A stretch of DNA of 64,000 nucleotides, taken from NCBI RefSeq assembly GCF_013307225.1, contig NZ_CP028942.1, forward strand, positions 1,888,965-1,952,964, read 5' to 3'. The notes beneath the pieces were generated by a model. The model was not told the origin of the DNA. It ran no database searches and was given only the letters and a program-made list of their open reading frames with translations. The DNA comes from Polynucleobacter tropicus (GTDB lineage Bacteria; Pseudomonadota; Gammaproteobacteria; Burkholderiales; Burkholderiaceae). This document shows, piece after piece, positions 1 through 9,538 of this stretch. The position numbers and the translations under genes are program-made. How positions within the stretch are numbered: the first letter of the stretch is position 1; each line of letters opens with the position of its first letter.

Positions 1-103
1 ACGTATTCCAGCTGTTAAGGCCGCTGAGACTGAAGAAGCTGCTCCAGCAGCCGCCGCAGCTCCAGCAGCCGCGCCTGCTGCCGATGCTAAGGACAAAGCT
101 TAA
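1..103 (+). CDS. rplY: 50S ribosomal protein L25 (Ctc type), 3' end only
   Basis: Only the last 33 codons are inside the window (frame starts at base 2, TAA at 101-103). They encode an Ala/Pro/Glu-rich tail ending in DAKDKA, which is the typical low-complexity C-terminal extension of the long L25/Ctc form that binds 5S rRNA. The identification rests on this tail plus the position directly upstream of pth, the usual rplY-pth order in betaproteobacteria. The 5S-binding domain lies outside the window, so the call is contextual. A strong terminator follows at 129-157. Confidence 0.75.
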   Translation, partial: RIPAVKAAETEEAAPAAAAAPAAAPAADAKDKA

Positions 104-128
104 TAAATTAAGCTTTACCTATGTATCT

Positions 129-157
129 AAAGCCCGCGCAAGCGGGCTTTATTTTTT
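129..157 (+). terminator. Rho-independent terminator after rplY
   Basis: Perfect 9-bp stem AAAGCCCGC (129-137) / GCGGGCTTT (142-150) with a GCAA tetraloop, followed by ATTTTTT. It lies 25 bp after the rplY stop and 58 bp before pth, so it would separate or attenuate transcription between the two genes. Confidence 0.9.
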
Positions 158-215
158 CCAGCATTCTTTTCTTGGTTTTTTTGTAGAAACTGTTTTATAT
201 CTTTAAACTCCCACC

Positions 216-806
216 ATGAGCAAATTAATTGTTGGCCTTGGCAATCCTGGCGATGAACATAAAGAAGATCGGCATAACGCCGGCTTCTGGTTTGTCGACG
301 CCCTAGCTAAACACTTAAATGTCCGCTTTGAAGCTGAAAAACGCTTTCATGGAAAAGTGGCTAAAGCAAAGTGGGAAGGAGAAGATCTTTATCTTCTAAA
401 GCCGACCACGTATATGAATTTGAGTGGGCAAGCGGTTGGCGCCCTTTGTCGTTTTCATAAGATCAGCGCCGAAGATATTTTGGTTGTTCAAGACGAGCTT
501 GATTTAAAGCCCGGAACTGCTCGACTGAAACTAGGCGGGGGCACTGGGGGCCACAATGGCCTCAAAGACATTCAGGCGCACCTTGGAACCCCTCAATATT
601 GGCGATTGCGCCTTGGTATAGGTCATCCACGAGATTTGGCTGGCGATGGCCGCCCAATGGATGTAGCTGACTATGTTTTGCGCAGACCTCAATTAGTCGA
701 ACAAAAACTCATTGAAGCGAGCATTGAAAATGGTCTGCAAATATTGTCGCTATTTTTGAAAGGCGATCCCCAGACCGCTATGATGGAGCTTCACTCTAAA
801 GCGTAG
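216..806 (+). CDS. pth: Peptidyl-tRNA hydrolase
   Basis: Cleaves the ester bond of peptidyl-tRNAs that drop off ribosomes, recycling tRNA in the cytoplasm. The 196-aa length is normal for the family. The catalytic set is intact by position: Asn10 in GLGNPG, His20 in the RHNAGF motif, Asp93 in VVQDELDL and Asn114 in GGHNGLKD. The ATG at 216 directly precedes the conserved SKLIVGLGNPG start. It follows rplY in the same direction and runs convergently into the ferredoxin gene, with only 3 bp between the two stops. Confidence 0.97.
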   Translation: MSKLIVGLGNPGDEHKEDRHNAGFWFVDALAKHLNVRFEAEKRFHGKVAKAKWEGEDLYLLKPTTYMNLSGQAVGALCRFHKISAEDILVVQDELDLKPGTARLKLGGGTGGHNGLKDIQAHLGTPQYWRLRLGIGHPRDLAGDGRPMDVADYVLRRPQLVEQKLIEASIENGLQILSLFLKGDPQTAMMELHSKA

Positions 807-809
807 TTA

Positions 810-1082
<273 letters not shown>

Positions 1083-1097
1083 TTATACCAATCTGAC

Positions 1098-1610
<513 letters not shown>

Positions 1611-1631
1611 TTATCGGCTACACGCAAGAGT

Positions 1632-2267
1632 TTAGCCCCTTCCACTCCGAAATAGGCAGGCTTTTACCTGCCCAGCCTCTAAGTACTTTCCACAATGCCA
1701 TGAAGGCAATAGGGACTCAACCTCTTCACGGGAGCGATTTGCAGGAAATTCCACATAAATTCCACCCCCCATACTGTCATCGCATATCCTACCAGCCTCT
1801 AATACCGTGCGATTCAATAAGTCCGAATCCTGAAACGGGGGGTCAATAAAAATCAAGTTGGCAGATTTATCGGGCCGCTTCCTTAGAAACTCAAGGCTAT
1901 CGCCTTGCAAGATTTCTACTGAGCCAGTTGCCGGAGATGATTTCAGCAAGTCAAAATTTTTCAATAAATTTGCATGTGCCTTTTTATCTTTCTCTAAAAG
2001 AGTAACCGCACTCGCACCACGCGATGCGGCCTCAAATCCAAGGGCGCCTGTACCCGCAAATAAATCCAAGCATCTCAAGCCTGTTAAATCTTGACCCAAC
2101 CAATTAAACAAAGTTTCACGAATGCGATCAGTTGTAGGGCGTAAGCCAGGTAAGTCCATTACCGAGAGCAAACGACTTCTCCAGTTGCCGCCAATAATAC
2201 GGATCTTTTTTGGTGGTTCGCTCTTCAAAGATTTAGGCTTATTTATTTTGAGCTCCCAGCAAAACAA
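1632..2267 (-). CDS. rsmD: 16S rRNA (guanine(966)-N2)-methyltransferase RsmD
   Basis: Methylates G966 of 16S rRNA during 30S assembly. The class I SAM fold is shown by motif I DLFAGTGALGFEA and the N6/N2-amine methylase motif FIDPPF; the conserved opening KKIRIIGGNWRSR and the LRPTTDRIRETLFNWL block are diagnostic of RsmD. The start is uncertain. No ATG precedes the conserved region: a TTG at 2267 overlaps the end of the upstream M16 gene by 29 bp, and a second TTG at 2228 would give a 198-aa protein whose N-terminus is closer in length to the E. coli enzyme. Neither has a clear ribosome-binding site. Confidence 0.93.
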   Translation of the reverse strand: MFCWELKINKPKSLKSEPPKKIRIIGGNWRSRLLSVMDLPGLRPTTDRIRETLFNWLGQDLTGLRCLDLFAGTGALGFEAASRGASAVTLLEKDKKAHANLLKNFDLLKSSPATGSVEILQGDSLEFLRKRPDKSANLIFIDPPFQDSDLLNRTVLEAGRICDDSMGGGIYVEFPANRSREEVESLLPSWHCGKYLEAGQVKACLFRSGRG

Positions 2268-3576
2268 TCTTCATGCGATCCATTGCGAGATATTTTTGAA
2301 AGGCTGCAGTCACCTGATCTAAGGTAACTGCCTCTACCTGCTTAGTCCAGACTTCCATCGTATCCAAAGGAAGATCATTCCAAACAATTGAAGAAACGTT
2401 ATCCAATAATTTTCGGTTGTTGTCTATTCGCAATGGATAGCCATTGACTAAATTTGCCTTAGCAGCGGTGAGCTCTGGGTCAGTCGGACCCTTAGCGATG
2501 AAATTGGCAATCGTCTCGCTCATGACCTCAAGAGCCATAGATCCCTGATCGCTCTTGGTCTGCAAGCCCGCCTGGAAAATACCAACATCCTTTCCGGGAG
2601 AAAAATAACTAAAGACACTATAGGCTAAACCACGCTTCTCACGCACCTCTGCCATTAATCGCGATACAAAACCTCCGCCTCCCAAAATGTAATTACCTAC
2701 TAAGAGGGGGAAGTAATCTGGGTTGTTACGTGTAACAGCAGTCATTCCCATGGCGATGTGCGCCTGTTGAGAATCAAATGGAATGGTTACCTGACGCTCG
2801 GCCAATGGCTCTACAGGAGAGCGCTGCAATTTTGGGAGCACAGGAATGGCTGGGCCAGATTGAGGAACCCTCTTTAACAAGCCTTGCACAATCTCTTTTG
2901 CTTGAGCCTGATCGACATCCCCAACAATGCTCACGATCATTCGATCGCCTCGATAAAAGCGCTTATGAAATTGCGCTAAATCAGCTGGAGTAATAGCGGA
3001 GACTGATTTAACAGATGGGCTTTCTGCCAAAGGATACTTACCGTAAACCATCGACTTAAAGCGCCGCTCCAGAACATACTCTGGCTTTGTATCTGCCTCA
3101 AGCAAACTTGTGATGGTTCGCTGTTTTTCACGAGCGACGATATTCGCATCGTAAGTTGGTGCGCTCAACATAGCAGCAGCAAGTTGGACCGCTCGATCAC
3201 GCAAATCTTTTCTGCTCAAACTACGAATTCGCAAAGTGGCACGCTCACCACTTACGGATAATCCAATATTCGCGCCAAGGTCAGCAATTTCATCAGCAAT
3301 TTGCGCTTCACTTAAGAAACCCTTTTCACCACGAACGCCATAAGTCATTAAGTCAGCAGTTAAATCCGCCAAGCCACTCTTACCAGCGGGATCGTAGCGA
3401 TCTCCTGCATCGATGCTGATCTCAATATCCACCATTGGTAAAGACTTAGTTTGCACAAGATACGCTTTTGCACCTTTAAAAGATTCCAATTGCTCGATAG
3501 GCAAGGTCGCTTGAGCGCTGGTAAGAAGGCCAAATAAGCACAATAGGAAAACTATTCTGTGTCGAAGAAGTTTCAT
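2239..3576 (-). CDS. M16 family peptidase-like protein, non-catalytic partner
   Basis: 445-aa exported protein with an N-terminal signal peptide (hydrophobic RIVFLLCLFGLLTSAQA). The M16 fold is recognisable, but the zinc motif HxxEH is missing: the equivalent segment reads SGLADLTADLMTYG. The C-terminal half keeps the R/Y-type substrate-binding block (SRLMAEVREKRGLAYSVFSYF). This matches the inactive subunit of heterodimeric M16B peptidases. Its start overlaps the stop of the catalytic partner by 4 bp, suggesting translational coupling and a 1:1 complex. Substrates are unknown. Confidence 0.9.
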   Translation of the reverse strand: MKLLRHRIVFLLCLFGLLTSAQATLPIEQLESFKGAKAYLVQTKSLPMVDIEISIDAGDRYDPAGKSGLADLTADLMTYGVRGEKGFLSEAQIADEIADLGANIGLSVSGERATLRIRSLSRKDLRDRAVQLAAAMLSAPTYDANIVAREKQRTITSLLEADTKPEYVLERRFKSMVYGKYPLAESPSVKSVSAITPADLAQFHKRFYRGDRMIVSIVGDVDQAQAKEIVQGLLKRVPQSGPAIPVLPKLQRSPVEPLAERQVTIPFDSQQAHIAMGMTAVTRNNPDYFPLLVGNYILGGGGFVSRLMAEVREKRGLAYSVFSYFSPGKDVGIFQAGLQTKSDQGSMALEVMSETIANFIAKGPTDPELTAAKANLVNGYPLRIDNNRKLLDNVSSIVWNDLPLDTMEVWTKQVEAVTLDQVTAAFQKYLAMDRMKIVLLGAQNK

Positions 3577-4940
3577 GGCTTGCCACCCTCCGCGCCTGAC
3601 TTACGAGCCTGCGGATCTAATACAGCTATCGTCAAATGATCATCCACTAGATATTTTTTAGCAACGGCTTGCACTTGTTCAGGGGTAATCGATTGCATTC
3701 TTTCGAGTATGTAGTCGATATCTCTCCAAGAAAATCCAGCCATCTCTGTTCCACCAATCTCCATTGCCTGACCAAAAATAGAATCGCGTTTATAAATTTG
3801 TTCAGAAAGAATGCGCACCTTAATTCGCTTGAGCTCAGATTCCAAAATACCTTTTTGCTTAATCTCATCTATAGCTTTGCGGATGCTTGCTTGCACTTGA
3901 TCAACCGTCTTTCCTTTAGCAAGAGTGGTGCTAATAACAAATAGCGCAGGGCCTCGAGAAATCATGTCATACCCAACACCTACATCGTTCACCACTTTTT
4001 CTTGCTTCACTAAACTGCGATTAAGCCTTGCATTGTCATAGCCATCTAAGACTGCTGTTAATAACTCGAGCGCATATGGATCTGGCTCATCCAGTTTGCC
4101 AGGCTCAAGGCGGGGGGCTTTCCACGCCATAGTCAATTGGGCGCTATCAGCTGGAGCCTTTACTTGGACTTGCTTCGCCCCTCTCTGAGGCGGCTCAATT
4201 TGAGGCTTACGAACAGGGAGGTCCTTTGTAGCCACGGCACCGTAATATTTTTCTACGCTTGCTAAAACTTGCTGAGCATTTACATCACCAGCAATCACTA
4301 CAGTCGCATTATTTGGTTTGTACCAACTACGGTACCAATCGCGCGCATCCGATGCAGACATATTTTGCAAATCATTCATCCAACCAACAACTGGATGACG
4401 ATAAGGTGAACTCATAAACGCAGTCGCCATTAAGGATTCGTTTAGCAAACTACTCGGGTTGTCCTCTGTTCTTAAGCGTCGCTCCTCCATCACTACTTGG
4501 ATTTCTTTTAAAAATTCAGCATCATCGAAATTCAAGTTAGACATACGATCAGCCTCTAACTTAATTACTTCTTCTAATTTTGATTTCTCTACTTGTTGAA
4601 AATAGGCTGTGTAGTCACGCGATGTAAAGGCGTTCTCTCTCCCACCGACTGCGGCAACTAAACGCGAGAACTCCCCTGCTTTTACCTTATCAGTTCCTTT
4701 GAACATCATGTGCTCAAGAACATGGGCGACGCCCGTTCTGCCATTAGTCTCATCCATAGAGCCCGCGCGATACCAAACCATATGCGCTACGGTTGGCGCC
4801 CGATGATCTTCGCGCACAATCAACTTGAGGCCGTTCTTTAATAGAAATTCATGGGTATCCGATAGATTTTTATCTGCCGCCCAAGAAAGTTGAACAAATA
4901 GTAAAAATAGGAGAGAAATTCGGAGTAAATTGGAACGCAT
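3573..4940 (-). CDS. M16 family zinc peptidase, catalytic subunit
   Basis: 455-aa predicted periplasmic metallopeptidase. Residues 1-21 form a signal peptide ending near SWAA. The inverted zinc motif HVLEH is at residues 73-77 (His73, Glu76, His77), and the distal glutamate is expected in the EIQVVMEERRLR segment, as in pitrilysin/MPP-like enzymes. It is the first gene of a two-gene unit with the HxxEH-less partner. The gene is divergent from ftsY with 63 bp between them, a layout often seen in betaproteobacteria. Periplasmic peptide degradation is a family-level inference. Confidence 0.93.
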   Translation of the reverse strand: MRSNLLRISLLFLLFVQLSWAADKNLSDTHEFLLKNGLKLIVREDHRAPTVAHMVWYRAGSMDETNGRTGVAHVLEHMMFKGTDKVKAGEFSRLVAAVGGRENAFTSRDYTAYFQQVEKSKLEEVIKLEADRMSNLNFDDAEFLKEIQVVMEERRLRTEDNPSSLLNESLMATAFMSSPYRHPVVGWMNDLQNMSASDARDWYRSWYKPNNATVVIAGDVNAQQVLASVEKYYGAVATKDLPVRKPQIEPPQRGAKQVQVKAPADSAQLTMAWKAPRLEPGKLDEPDPYALELLTAVLDGYDNARLNRSLVKQEKVVNDVGVGYDMISRGPALFVISTTLAKGKTVDQVQASIRKAIDEIKQKGILESELKRIKVRILSEQIYKRDSIFGQAMEIGGTEMAGFSWRDIDYILERMQSITPEQVQAVAKKYLVDDHLTIAVLDPQARKSGAEGGKP

Positions 4941-5003
4941 CTGCTAAATCACCATATCCCAAGAATTAAATTGATAAGATGCAAGAATTAAATTGTATCG
5001 ATT

Positions 5004-5894
5004 ATGTTTGGATTACGTAAAACCCTAGGATCTCTATTTAAATCAAACCAATTAGATGATGCTTGGTTTGATCATTTAGAAGAATCACTTATTCAGAGTG
5101 ATGTGGGCTTGCCCACGACTGAACAATTGATGGCTAAGTTACGTAAAGCCGCTAAATCGGAAAAAGCATCTAGCGCTGAAGAGTTGCAATCCTTGCTGAT
5201 TCAAGAAGTTGCAAGCTTGTTGCAAAGCTTGGAAACCAATCCAAACCCCTTATTTACAAGCGCCTCAAGCCATATCCCTGAAGTGTGGTTAGTGGTTGGT
5301 GTCAATGGCGCAGGCAAAACTACTACTATCGGAAAGCTCTGCAAGCTCTTTCAATCTCAAGACAAATCTGTTCTGCTAGCAGCTGGTGATACTTTTAGGG
5401 CTGCTGCACGAAATCAATTGCAAGAATGGGGTGGGCGCAACCAAGTTGATGTTATTACTCAAGAGGGTGGGGATGCGGCGGCTGTTGCACACGATGCAAT
5501 CCACTCAGCAATCTCTCGTAAAAATGACATCCTGATTATCGATACCGCAGGTCGCCTTGCCACTCAAGATCACCTCATGGAAGAACTCAAGAAGGTTAAA
5601 AGGGTTATTGGTAAAGCCCTTCCGGGGGCACCACACCACACGCTATTAGTTTTAGATGGCAACACAGGACAAAATGGTTTGAGCCAAGTAAAGGCATTTC
5701 ATGCCGCCTTGGGTCTTACTTCAATCATCGTTACCAAGCTCGATGGAACTGCAAAAGGGGGCGTTATTTGCGCCCTTGCCCAAACCCTCAAAGAGGGCCC
5801 CAAACCGGCAATTTTGGCCCTTGGTAAGGGCGAGGGAATTGATGATTTAGCCCCATTCACAGCAGGGCAATATTCCTCTGAATTATTTAATTAA
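5004..5894 (+). CDS. ftsY: Signal recognition particle receptor FtsY
   Basis: GTPase receptor that docks SRP-ribosome complexes at the inner membrane. It has the NG domains: P-loop GVNGAGKTTT (residues 99-108), GDTFRAAA, DTAGR (180-184) and TKLDGTAKGG (244-253). The 296-aa form begins directly at the N domain (MFGLRKTLGSLFK), without the long acidic A region of the E. coli protein, so membrane attachment must rely on the short amphipathic N-terminus. It reads toward rpoH, a combination also found in enterobacteria, but ftsE/ftsX are not between them. Confidence 0.95.
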   Translation: MFGLRKTLGSLFKSNQLDDAWFDHLEESLIQSDVGLPTTEQLMAKLRKAAKSEKASSAEELQSLLIQEVASLLQSLETNPNPLFTSASSHIPEVWLVVGVNGAGKTTTIGKLCKLFQSQDKSVLLAAGDTFRAAARNQLQEWGGRNQVDVITQEGGDAAAVAHDAIHSAISRKNDILIIDTAGRLATQDHLMEELKKVKRVIGKALPGAPHHTLLVLDGNTGQNGLSQVKAFHAALGLTSIIVTKLDGTAKGGVICALAQTLKEGPKPAILALGKGEGIDDLAPFTAGQYSSELFN

Positions 5895-5922
5895 TTCAAT
5901 AACTTACGGTCGATAGAAACCA

Positions 5923-5949
5923 TTAGCACTCTCTTGACAAGAGTGCTAA
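5923..5949. promoter_or_regulatory. CIRCE operator (HrcA-binding site) upstream of rpoH
   Basis: Perfect inverted repeat TTAGCACTC (5923-5931), a 9-bp spacer, then GAGTGCTAA (5941-5949). This is identical to the CIRCE consensus bound by the heat-shock repressor HrcA. The spacer contains a TTGACA hexamer (5934-5939), so HrcA would cover the -35 region of a promoter reading into rpoH, whose ATG is 40 bp downstream. Candidate -10 elements further along are weak (around 5957-5965), and the start site is not resolved. Confidence 0.92.
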
Positions 5950-5988
5950 AATGAAACCCTATTAACACCTCATATTTACAAAAAGAAA

Positions 5989-6912
5989 ATGGTTCAAAAG
6001 AAATCTGACAAACCGAATTTGCAAAGGCTGCCTGTAGCGCAGGCTGCAGCGGCGTCCGCATTTCCAATGCTGCCATCCCTTGGGGTTGGCACACTCGATT
6101 CTTACATTGCGTACGTAAATCGCGTACCGATGCTCAGTGCTGCGGAAGAGTTACATCTTGCGCAGGAGTTTCGTCGCACTGAAAATGTAGACGCTGCAAA
6201 AACTTTGGTGCTTTCACATTTACGTCTGGTAGTTTCTGTTGCTCGCCAATATCTCGGCTACGGCATTCCGCACGCCGATCTTATTCAAGAGGGCAATGTT
6301 GGCCTCATGAAGGCGGTGAAGCGTTACGATCCAAGCAATGGCGCTCGCTTAGTATCTTATGCAATTCACTGGATCAAAGCGGAGATTCATGAGTACATTC
6401 TCAAAAATTGGCGCCTGGTAAAAACAGCAACAACCAAAGCACAGCGTAAGTTGTTTTTTAACTTACGTAGCAATAAGCCCACATTGAATGCGCTGACAAC
6501 AGCCGAAGTGGATGCGCTTGCAAAAGCCTTGGATGTCAAAGGCTCCGACGTTAGAGAAATGGAAATGCGTCTTGCTGGCGGCGATGTTGCACTTGAAGGC
6601 GATGACAGCGATGATGAGGTGGCTTATGCCCCAATCCAATGGCTGGCCGATAATAGCCAAGAGCCGACTGAGCGCATTGCTAACGCTCAAGCCGAGGCAT
6701 TACAAGGTCCTAAGCTTGATCAAGCCCTAATGGCTCTTGATGAACGCAGTCGCAATATCGTTCAATCTCGCTGGCTAGCAATGGATGCGGATGGTAACGG
6801 CACTAAGACCTTGCATGATCTTGCCGAGGAATATGGTATTTCAGCTGAACGCGTTCGCCAAATTGAAACGGCAGCACTCAAAAAAATGCGCGGCCTGCTT
6901 CAAGCGGCCTAA
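5989..6912 (+). CDS. rpoH: RNA polymerase heat-shock sigma factor sigma-32
   Basis: Alternative sigma factor for chaperone and protease genes. The 307-aa protein has regions 1.2 to 4.2 of a group 3 sigma factor: LVLSHLRLVVSVARQYLGYG and DLIQEGNVGLMKAVKRYDPS (region 2), the RpoH box QRKLFFNLR specific to sigma-32, and the helix-turn-helix LHDLAEEYGISAERVRQIE at the C-terminus. A perfect CIRCE element sits immediately upstream, implying HrcA repression of the sigma factor. The ATG at 5989 is the first in frame. A terminator follows at once. Confidence 0.97.
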   Translation: MVQKKSDKPNLQRLPVAQAAAASAFPMLPSLGVGTLDSYIAYVNRVPMLSAAEELHLAQEFRRTENVDAAKTLVLSHLRLVVSVARQYLGYGIPHADLIQEGNVGLMKAVKRYDPSNGARLVSYAIHWIKAEIHEYILKNWRLVKTATTKAQRKLFFNLRSNKPTLNALTTAEVDALAKALDVKGSDVREMEMRLAGGDVALEGDDSDDEVAYAPIQWLADNSQEPTERIANAQAEALQGPKLDQALMALDERSRNIVQSRWLAMDADGNGTKTLHDLAEEYGISAERVRQIETAALKKMRGLLQAA

Positions 6913-6913
6913 T

Positions 6914-6941
6914 AAAAAAGGTTCTTTTCAGGACCTTTTTT
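6914..6941. terminator. Bidirectional terminator between rpoH and the SCO gene
   Basis: 11-bp stem (6914-6924 with 6931-6941, including one T-G wobble) around the loop TTTTCA. It has an A-tract on the left and a T-tract on the right, so it can terminate transcription from both convergent genes. Confidence 0.85.
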
Positions 6942-6942
6942 A

Positions 6943-7533
6943 TTACTTCATTAATTCTTTTAAATCATGTGCCAAAGTCTCCGGTCCTTGCGCATGTTTG
7001 ATATAGAGACGTAAGCGTCCCTGTGGATCAAAGGCATAACTACCTGCCATGTGATCCATTGTGTAAGAGCCAGGACTTTTTCCAGGCACCTTCTTGTAAT
7101 AGATTTTGAAGTCTTTCGACACCTTTTCTAAGGCGGCCTCATCTGCTGGGCGCAACCCCAAAAAGCGAGGATCAAAAGAAGGAACATACTGCTTCAAAAT
7201 CGCCGCGGTATCGCGCTCAGGATCAACGGTAACAAACAAGATCTGTACCTTATCAGACTGCGGACCCAACAAAGTCATCACTTGCTGCATCTCAGTTAGG
7301 GTTGTTGGACAGATATCGGGACACTGGGTATAGCCAAAGAACATAACAACAACCTTGCCTTTGAAATCAGCCAAAGTTCTGACATTTCCATCAGGATCCA
7401 GCAAGCTGAAATCTTTTCCAAATGCAGTGCTGCCAGTGATATCGATATTTTTAAACTCTGGCTTTGGGCTACACGCGACCAAAATTATTGCCATAGCGGC
7501 AATCATAAAACTACGCAAGGCAAACATATTCAT
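6943..7533 (-). CDS. SCO1/SenC family copper chaperone for cytochrome c oxidase
   Basis: Membrane-anchored thioredoxin-fold protein that delivers copper to, or reduces, the CuA site of CoxB. The N-terminus is a lipoprotein signal with lipobox LVAC (Cys21). Copper ligands are intact: Cys71-PDI-Cys75 and His161 in TMDHMAGSY. The 196-aa length is normal. It is the last gene of the SURF1-ctaA-ctaB cluster, 11 bp after ctaB, and the shared bidirectional terminator with rpoH lies just downstream. Confidence 0.95.
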   Translation of the reverse strand: MNMFALRSFMIAAMAIILVACSPKPEFKNIDITGSTAFGKDFSLLDPDGNVRTLADFKGKVVVMFFGYTQCPDICPTTLTEMQQVMTLLGPQSDKVQILFVTVDPERDTAAILKQYVPSFDPRFLGLRPADEAALEKVSKDFKIYYKKVPGKSPGSYTMDHMAGSYAFDPQGRLRLYIKHAQGPETLAHDLKELMK

Positions 7534-7544
7534 TCCAAATCATC

Positions 7545-8438
7545 TCAAAGGAAATAGTGGTCCATTAAAAGCGCCGCAAAGAGCAGCGATAAGTAAGTGA
7601 TAGAAAAACGAAATGTCTTTTTAGCCAATGCATCGCTGTATGAAATAAATAGAGCAATCACATAAGCCAAAAATATCAATCCCAATATAACGGCTGAGAC
7701 CAAATACACCATGCCGCTCATCCCATAGATATAAGGCAACAAGGTCGCCGCAATCAGAATCAAGGTGTAGAGCAAAATATTTAACAAAGTAAAGCGTTCA
7801 CCATGCGTTACAGGCAGCATTGGCAAGCCAGACTGCACATAATCATCGCGACGATATAGAGCAAGCGCCCAAAAATGCGGCGGCGTCCAAACAAAAATAA
7901 TCAACACTAGAAGCCATGCTTCAGCAGAGAGGCTGTTAGTCACTGCCGCCCAACCCAATGCAGGTGGCATGGCACCTGATAGCCCGCCAATCACAATGTT
8001 CTGCGGCGTTGCAGGCTTTAGTAGCCAGGTATAAATCACTGCATAACCAACAAAGGTAGCCAATGTCAGCCACATCGTCAGTGGATTACAGAAGTTCCAC
8101 AAAATAATCATTCCAAGCGAACCAAGAATGATCGAAAAAAGAACAATATGAAATGGGGTTACTTCGCCAGTAGCCGAAGGGCGCCATGAAGTGCGTTTCA
8201 TCTTCGCGTCAACAGCCTGCTCTATTAAGCAATTCATGGCAAAGGCTGCGCCCGCTAACAACCAAATGCCAACAATTCCACCAAAGAGAACGGGATAAGG
8301 CACCATTCCTGGTGTGGCCAAGAACATTCCAATCACGGCACAAAAAACGGCGAGCTGAGTCACTCTAGGTTTAGTTAAAACCCAGTACTGACGCCAACGC
8401 GGCATGGCCTGTTGCTCGCTTATATTTGTTGTGCTCAT
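7545..8438 (-). CDS. ctaB: Protoheme IX farnesyltransferase (heme O synthase)
   Basis: Integral membrane UbiA-family prenyltransferase converting heme B to heme O. The prenyl-diphosphate binding region [15 protein letters not shown] and the second motif [17 protein letters not shown] are present, with several hydrophobic helices. The ATG at 8438 is preferred because it overlaps the ctaA stop in an ATGA arrangement and gives a normal 297-aa protein starting [10 protein letters not shown]; the longer open frame would extend into ctaA. Functions with CtaA to supply heme A. Confidence 0.95.
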   Translation of the reverse strand: MSTTNISEQQAMPRWRQYWVLTKPRVTQLAVFCAVIGMFLATPGMVPYPVLFGGIVGIWLLAGAAFAMNCLIEQAVDAKMKRTSWRPSATGEVTPFHIVLFSIILGSLGMIILWNFCNPLTMWLTLATFVGYAVIYTWLLKPATPQNIVIGGLSGAMPPALGWAAVTNSLSAEAWLLVLIIFVWTPPHFWALALYRRDDYVQSGLPMLPVTHGERFTLLNILLYTLILIAATLLPYIYGMSGMVYLVSAVILGLIFLAYVIALFISYSDALAKKTFRFSITYLSLLFAALLMDHYFL

Positions 8439-9538
8439 AGGCGCTTCCAAGAAGTCCAATAACCAATTCTGACCATGCAGAATACCAAAGCCGCAGACCC
8501 TGCTGTATGCAATAAGGCCGCCACTAAGGGCCACTGGAAGATCACATTTGAAATCCCGGTAATAATCTGTAAGCTAAGTAAGCTAAGTAAAAGCTTAGCG
8601 AAACGATTCAGACCTTCTGTTGCTGGGTTTGATTGCCGTAATATTCTCCAAGCCAAAACCGAAAGCACTATCAAAACCAAGCTTGCAAAGAGGCGATGTG
8701 CCCAATGAATGGTTTGCAAGGCTACCGGGGAAATAAACTCGCCCTGTGTGTTTAAACCAAGCTGACGCCATAGCGTAAAGCCTTCTTGCCAATTAGTTTC
8801 AGGCCAAACCGAACCTAGGCAAGTTGGAAAATCGGGGCAAGCCAACACCGCGTAATTTGTGCTCACCCAAGCACCTAAAAATATTTGGCAAAAAAGAATC
8901 GCAAAAGCAGATAGCCACATCAAGCCAGAAACAGATCTTACCCGCAGCACTCGTACTGATGAATTTTTTTCGACCCAAACTTGTTGAGCATAAGCAGTTA
9001 AAGCGGCTAACAAAAACAAGGCCAAGATTAAATGAAGACTAACAATGATGGGTTGTAATTTCAGGGTTACAGTCCAAGCACCAAAGGCGCCCTGTATACA
9101 AACCAGCAACAACAAACCCAAACTACCTAACAGCGGGCCTTTACCCAAAGACTTCAACTTAGTAAATGCCACCCCCACCTGCACCAAAATAAGAGCGCCA
9201 ACAGTCATCGCTAAATAACGGTGAATCATTTCAATCCATGCCTTCATCACCGTAACAGGGCCATCCGGCAAAAGATGTTCAGCCTGTTTAATGTCTCCCA
9301 GAGCATGCAAAGGATTAGAGTTGCCATAACAACCAGGCCAGTCAGGGCAGCCCAACCCAGAATCGGTCAAACGCGTAAATGCACCAAACACAATCAAGTC
9401 GAAAGTCATAAATACCAAGACCCAATTGAGTCGCTGAAAAAGGCTATAACTAGGCCTTGTCCAAAGATAGGCGAGCGGCAAGCCTGCAAATACAACTGCA
9501 ATCAAAGCTAACTCCAAAAGCAAGACAAAACTGGGCAT
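8435..9538 (-). CDS. ctaA: Heme A synthase (COX15/CtaA family)
   Basis: Oxidises the heme O methyl group to a formyl to make heme A in the inner membrane. The 367-aa protein has about eight hydrophobic segments and the conserved histidine motifs EMIHRYLAM and [10 protein letters not shown]. The [14 protein letters not shown] motif after the first helix is typical of the family. It overlaps the upstream SCO-like gene by 1 bp (TAATG) and ctaB by 4 bp, so the three are probably translated in a coupled manner. Confidence 0.95.
   Translation of the reverse strand: MPSFVLLLELALIAVVFAGLPLAYLWTRPSYSLFQRLNWVLVFMTFDLIVFGAFTRLTDSGLGCPDWPGCYGNSNPLHALGDIKQAEHLLPDGPVTVMKAWIEMIHRYLAMTVGALILVQVGVAFTKLKSLGKGPLLGSLGLLLLVCIQGAFGAWTVTLKLQPIIVSLHLILALFLLAALTAYAQQVWVEKNSSVRVLRVRSVSGLMWLSAFAILFCQIFLGAWVSTNYAVLACPDFPTCLGSVWPETNWQEGFTLWRQLGLNTQGEFISPVALQTIHWAHRLFASLVLIVLSVLAWRILRQSNPATEGLNRFAKLLLSLLSLQIITGISNVIFQWPLVAALLHTAGSAALVFCMVRIGYWTSWKRL

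Noticed and set aside
5957..5965. Sigma-32 type -10 (CCCTATTA) downstream of CTTGACA, suggesting rpoH autoregulation.
   Set aside because: The spacer is about 17 bp, longer than usual for sigma-32, and the -10 matches only partly; not strong enough to annotate.
8571..8588. Tandem 9-bp repeat AAGCTAAGT x2.
   Set aside because: It lies in ctaA and encodes a Leu/Ser-rich membrane helix; codon repetition in a hydrophobic segment explains it.
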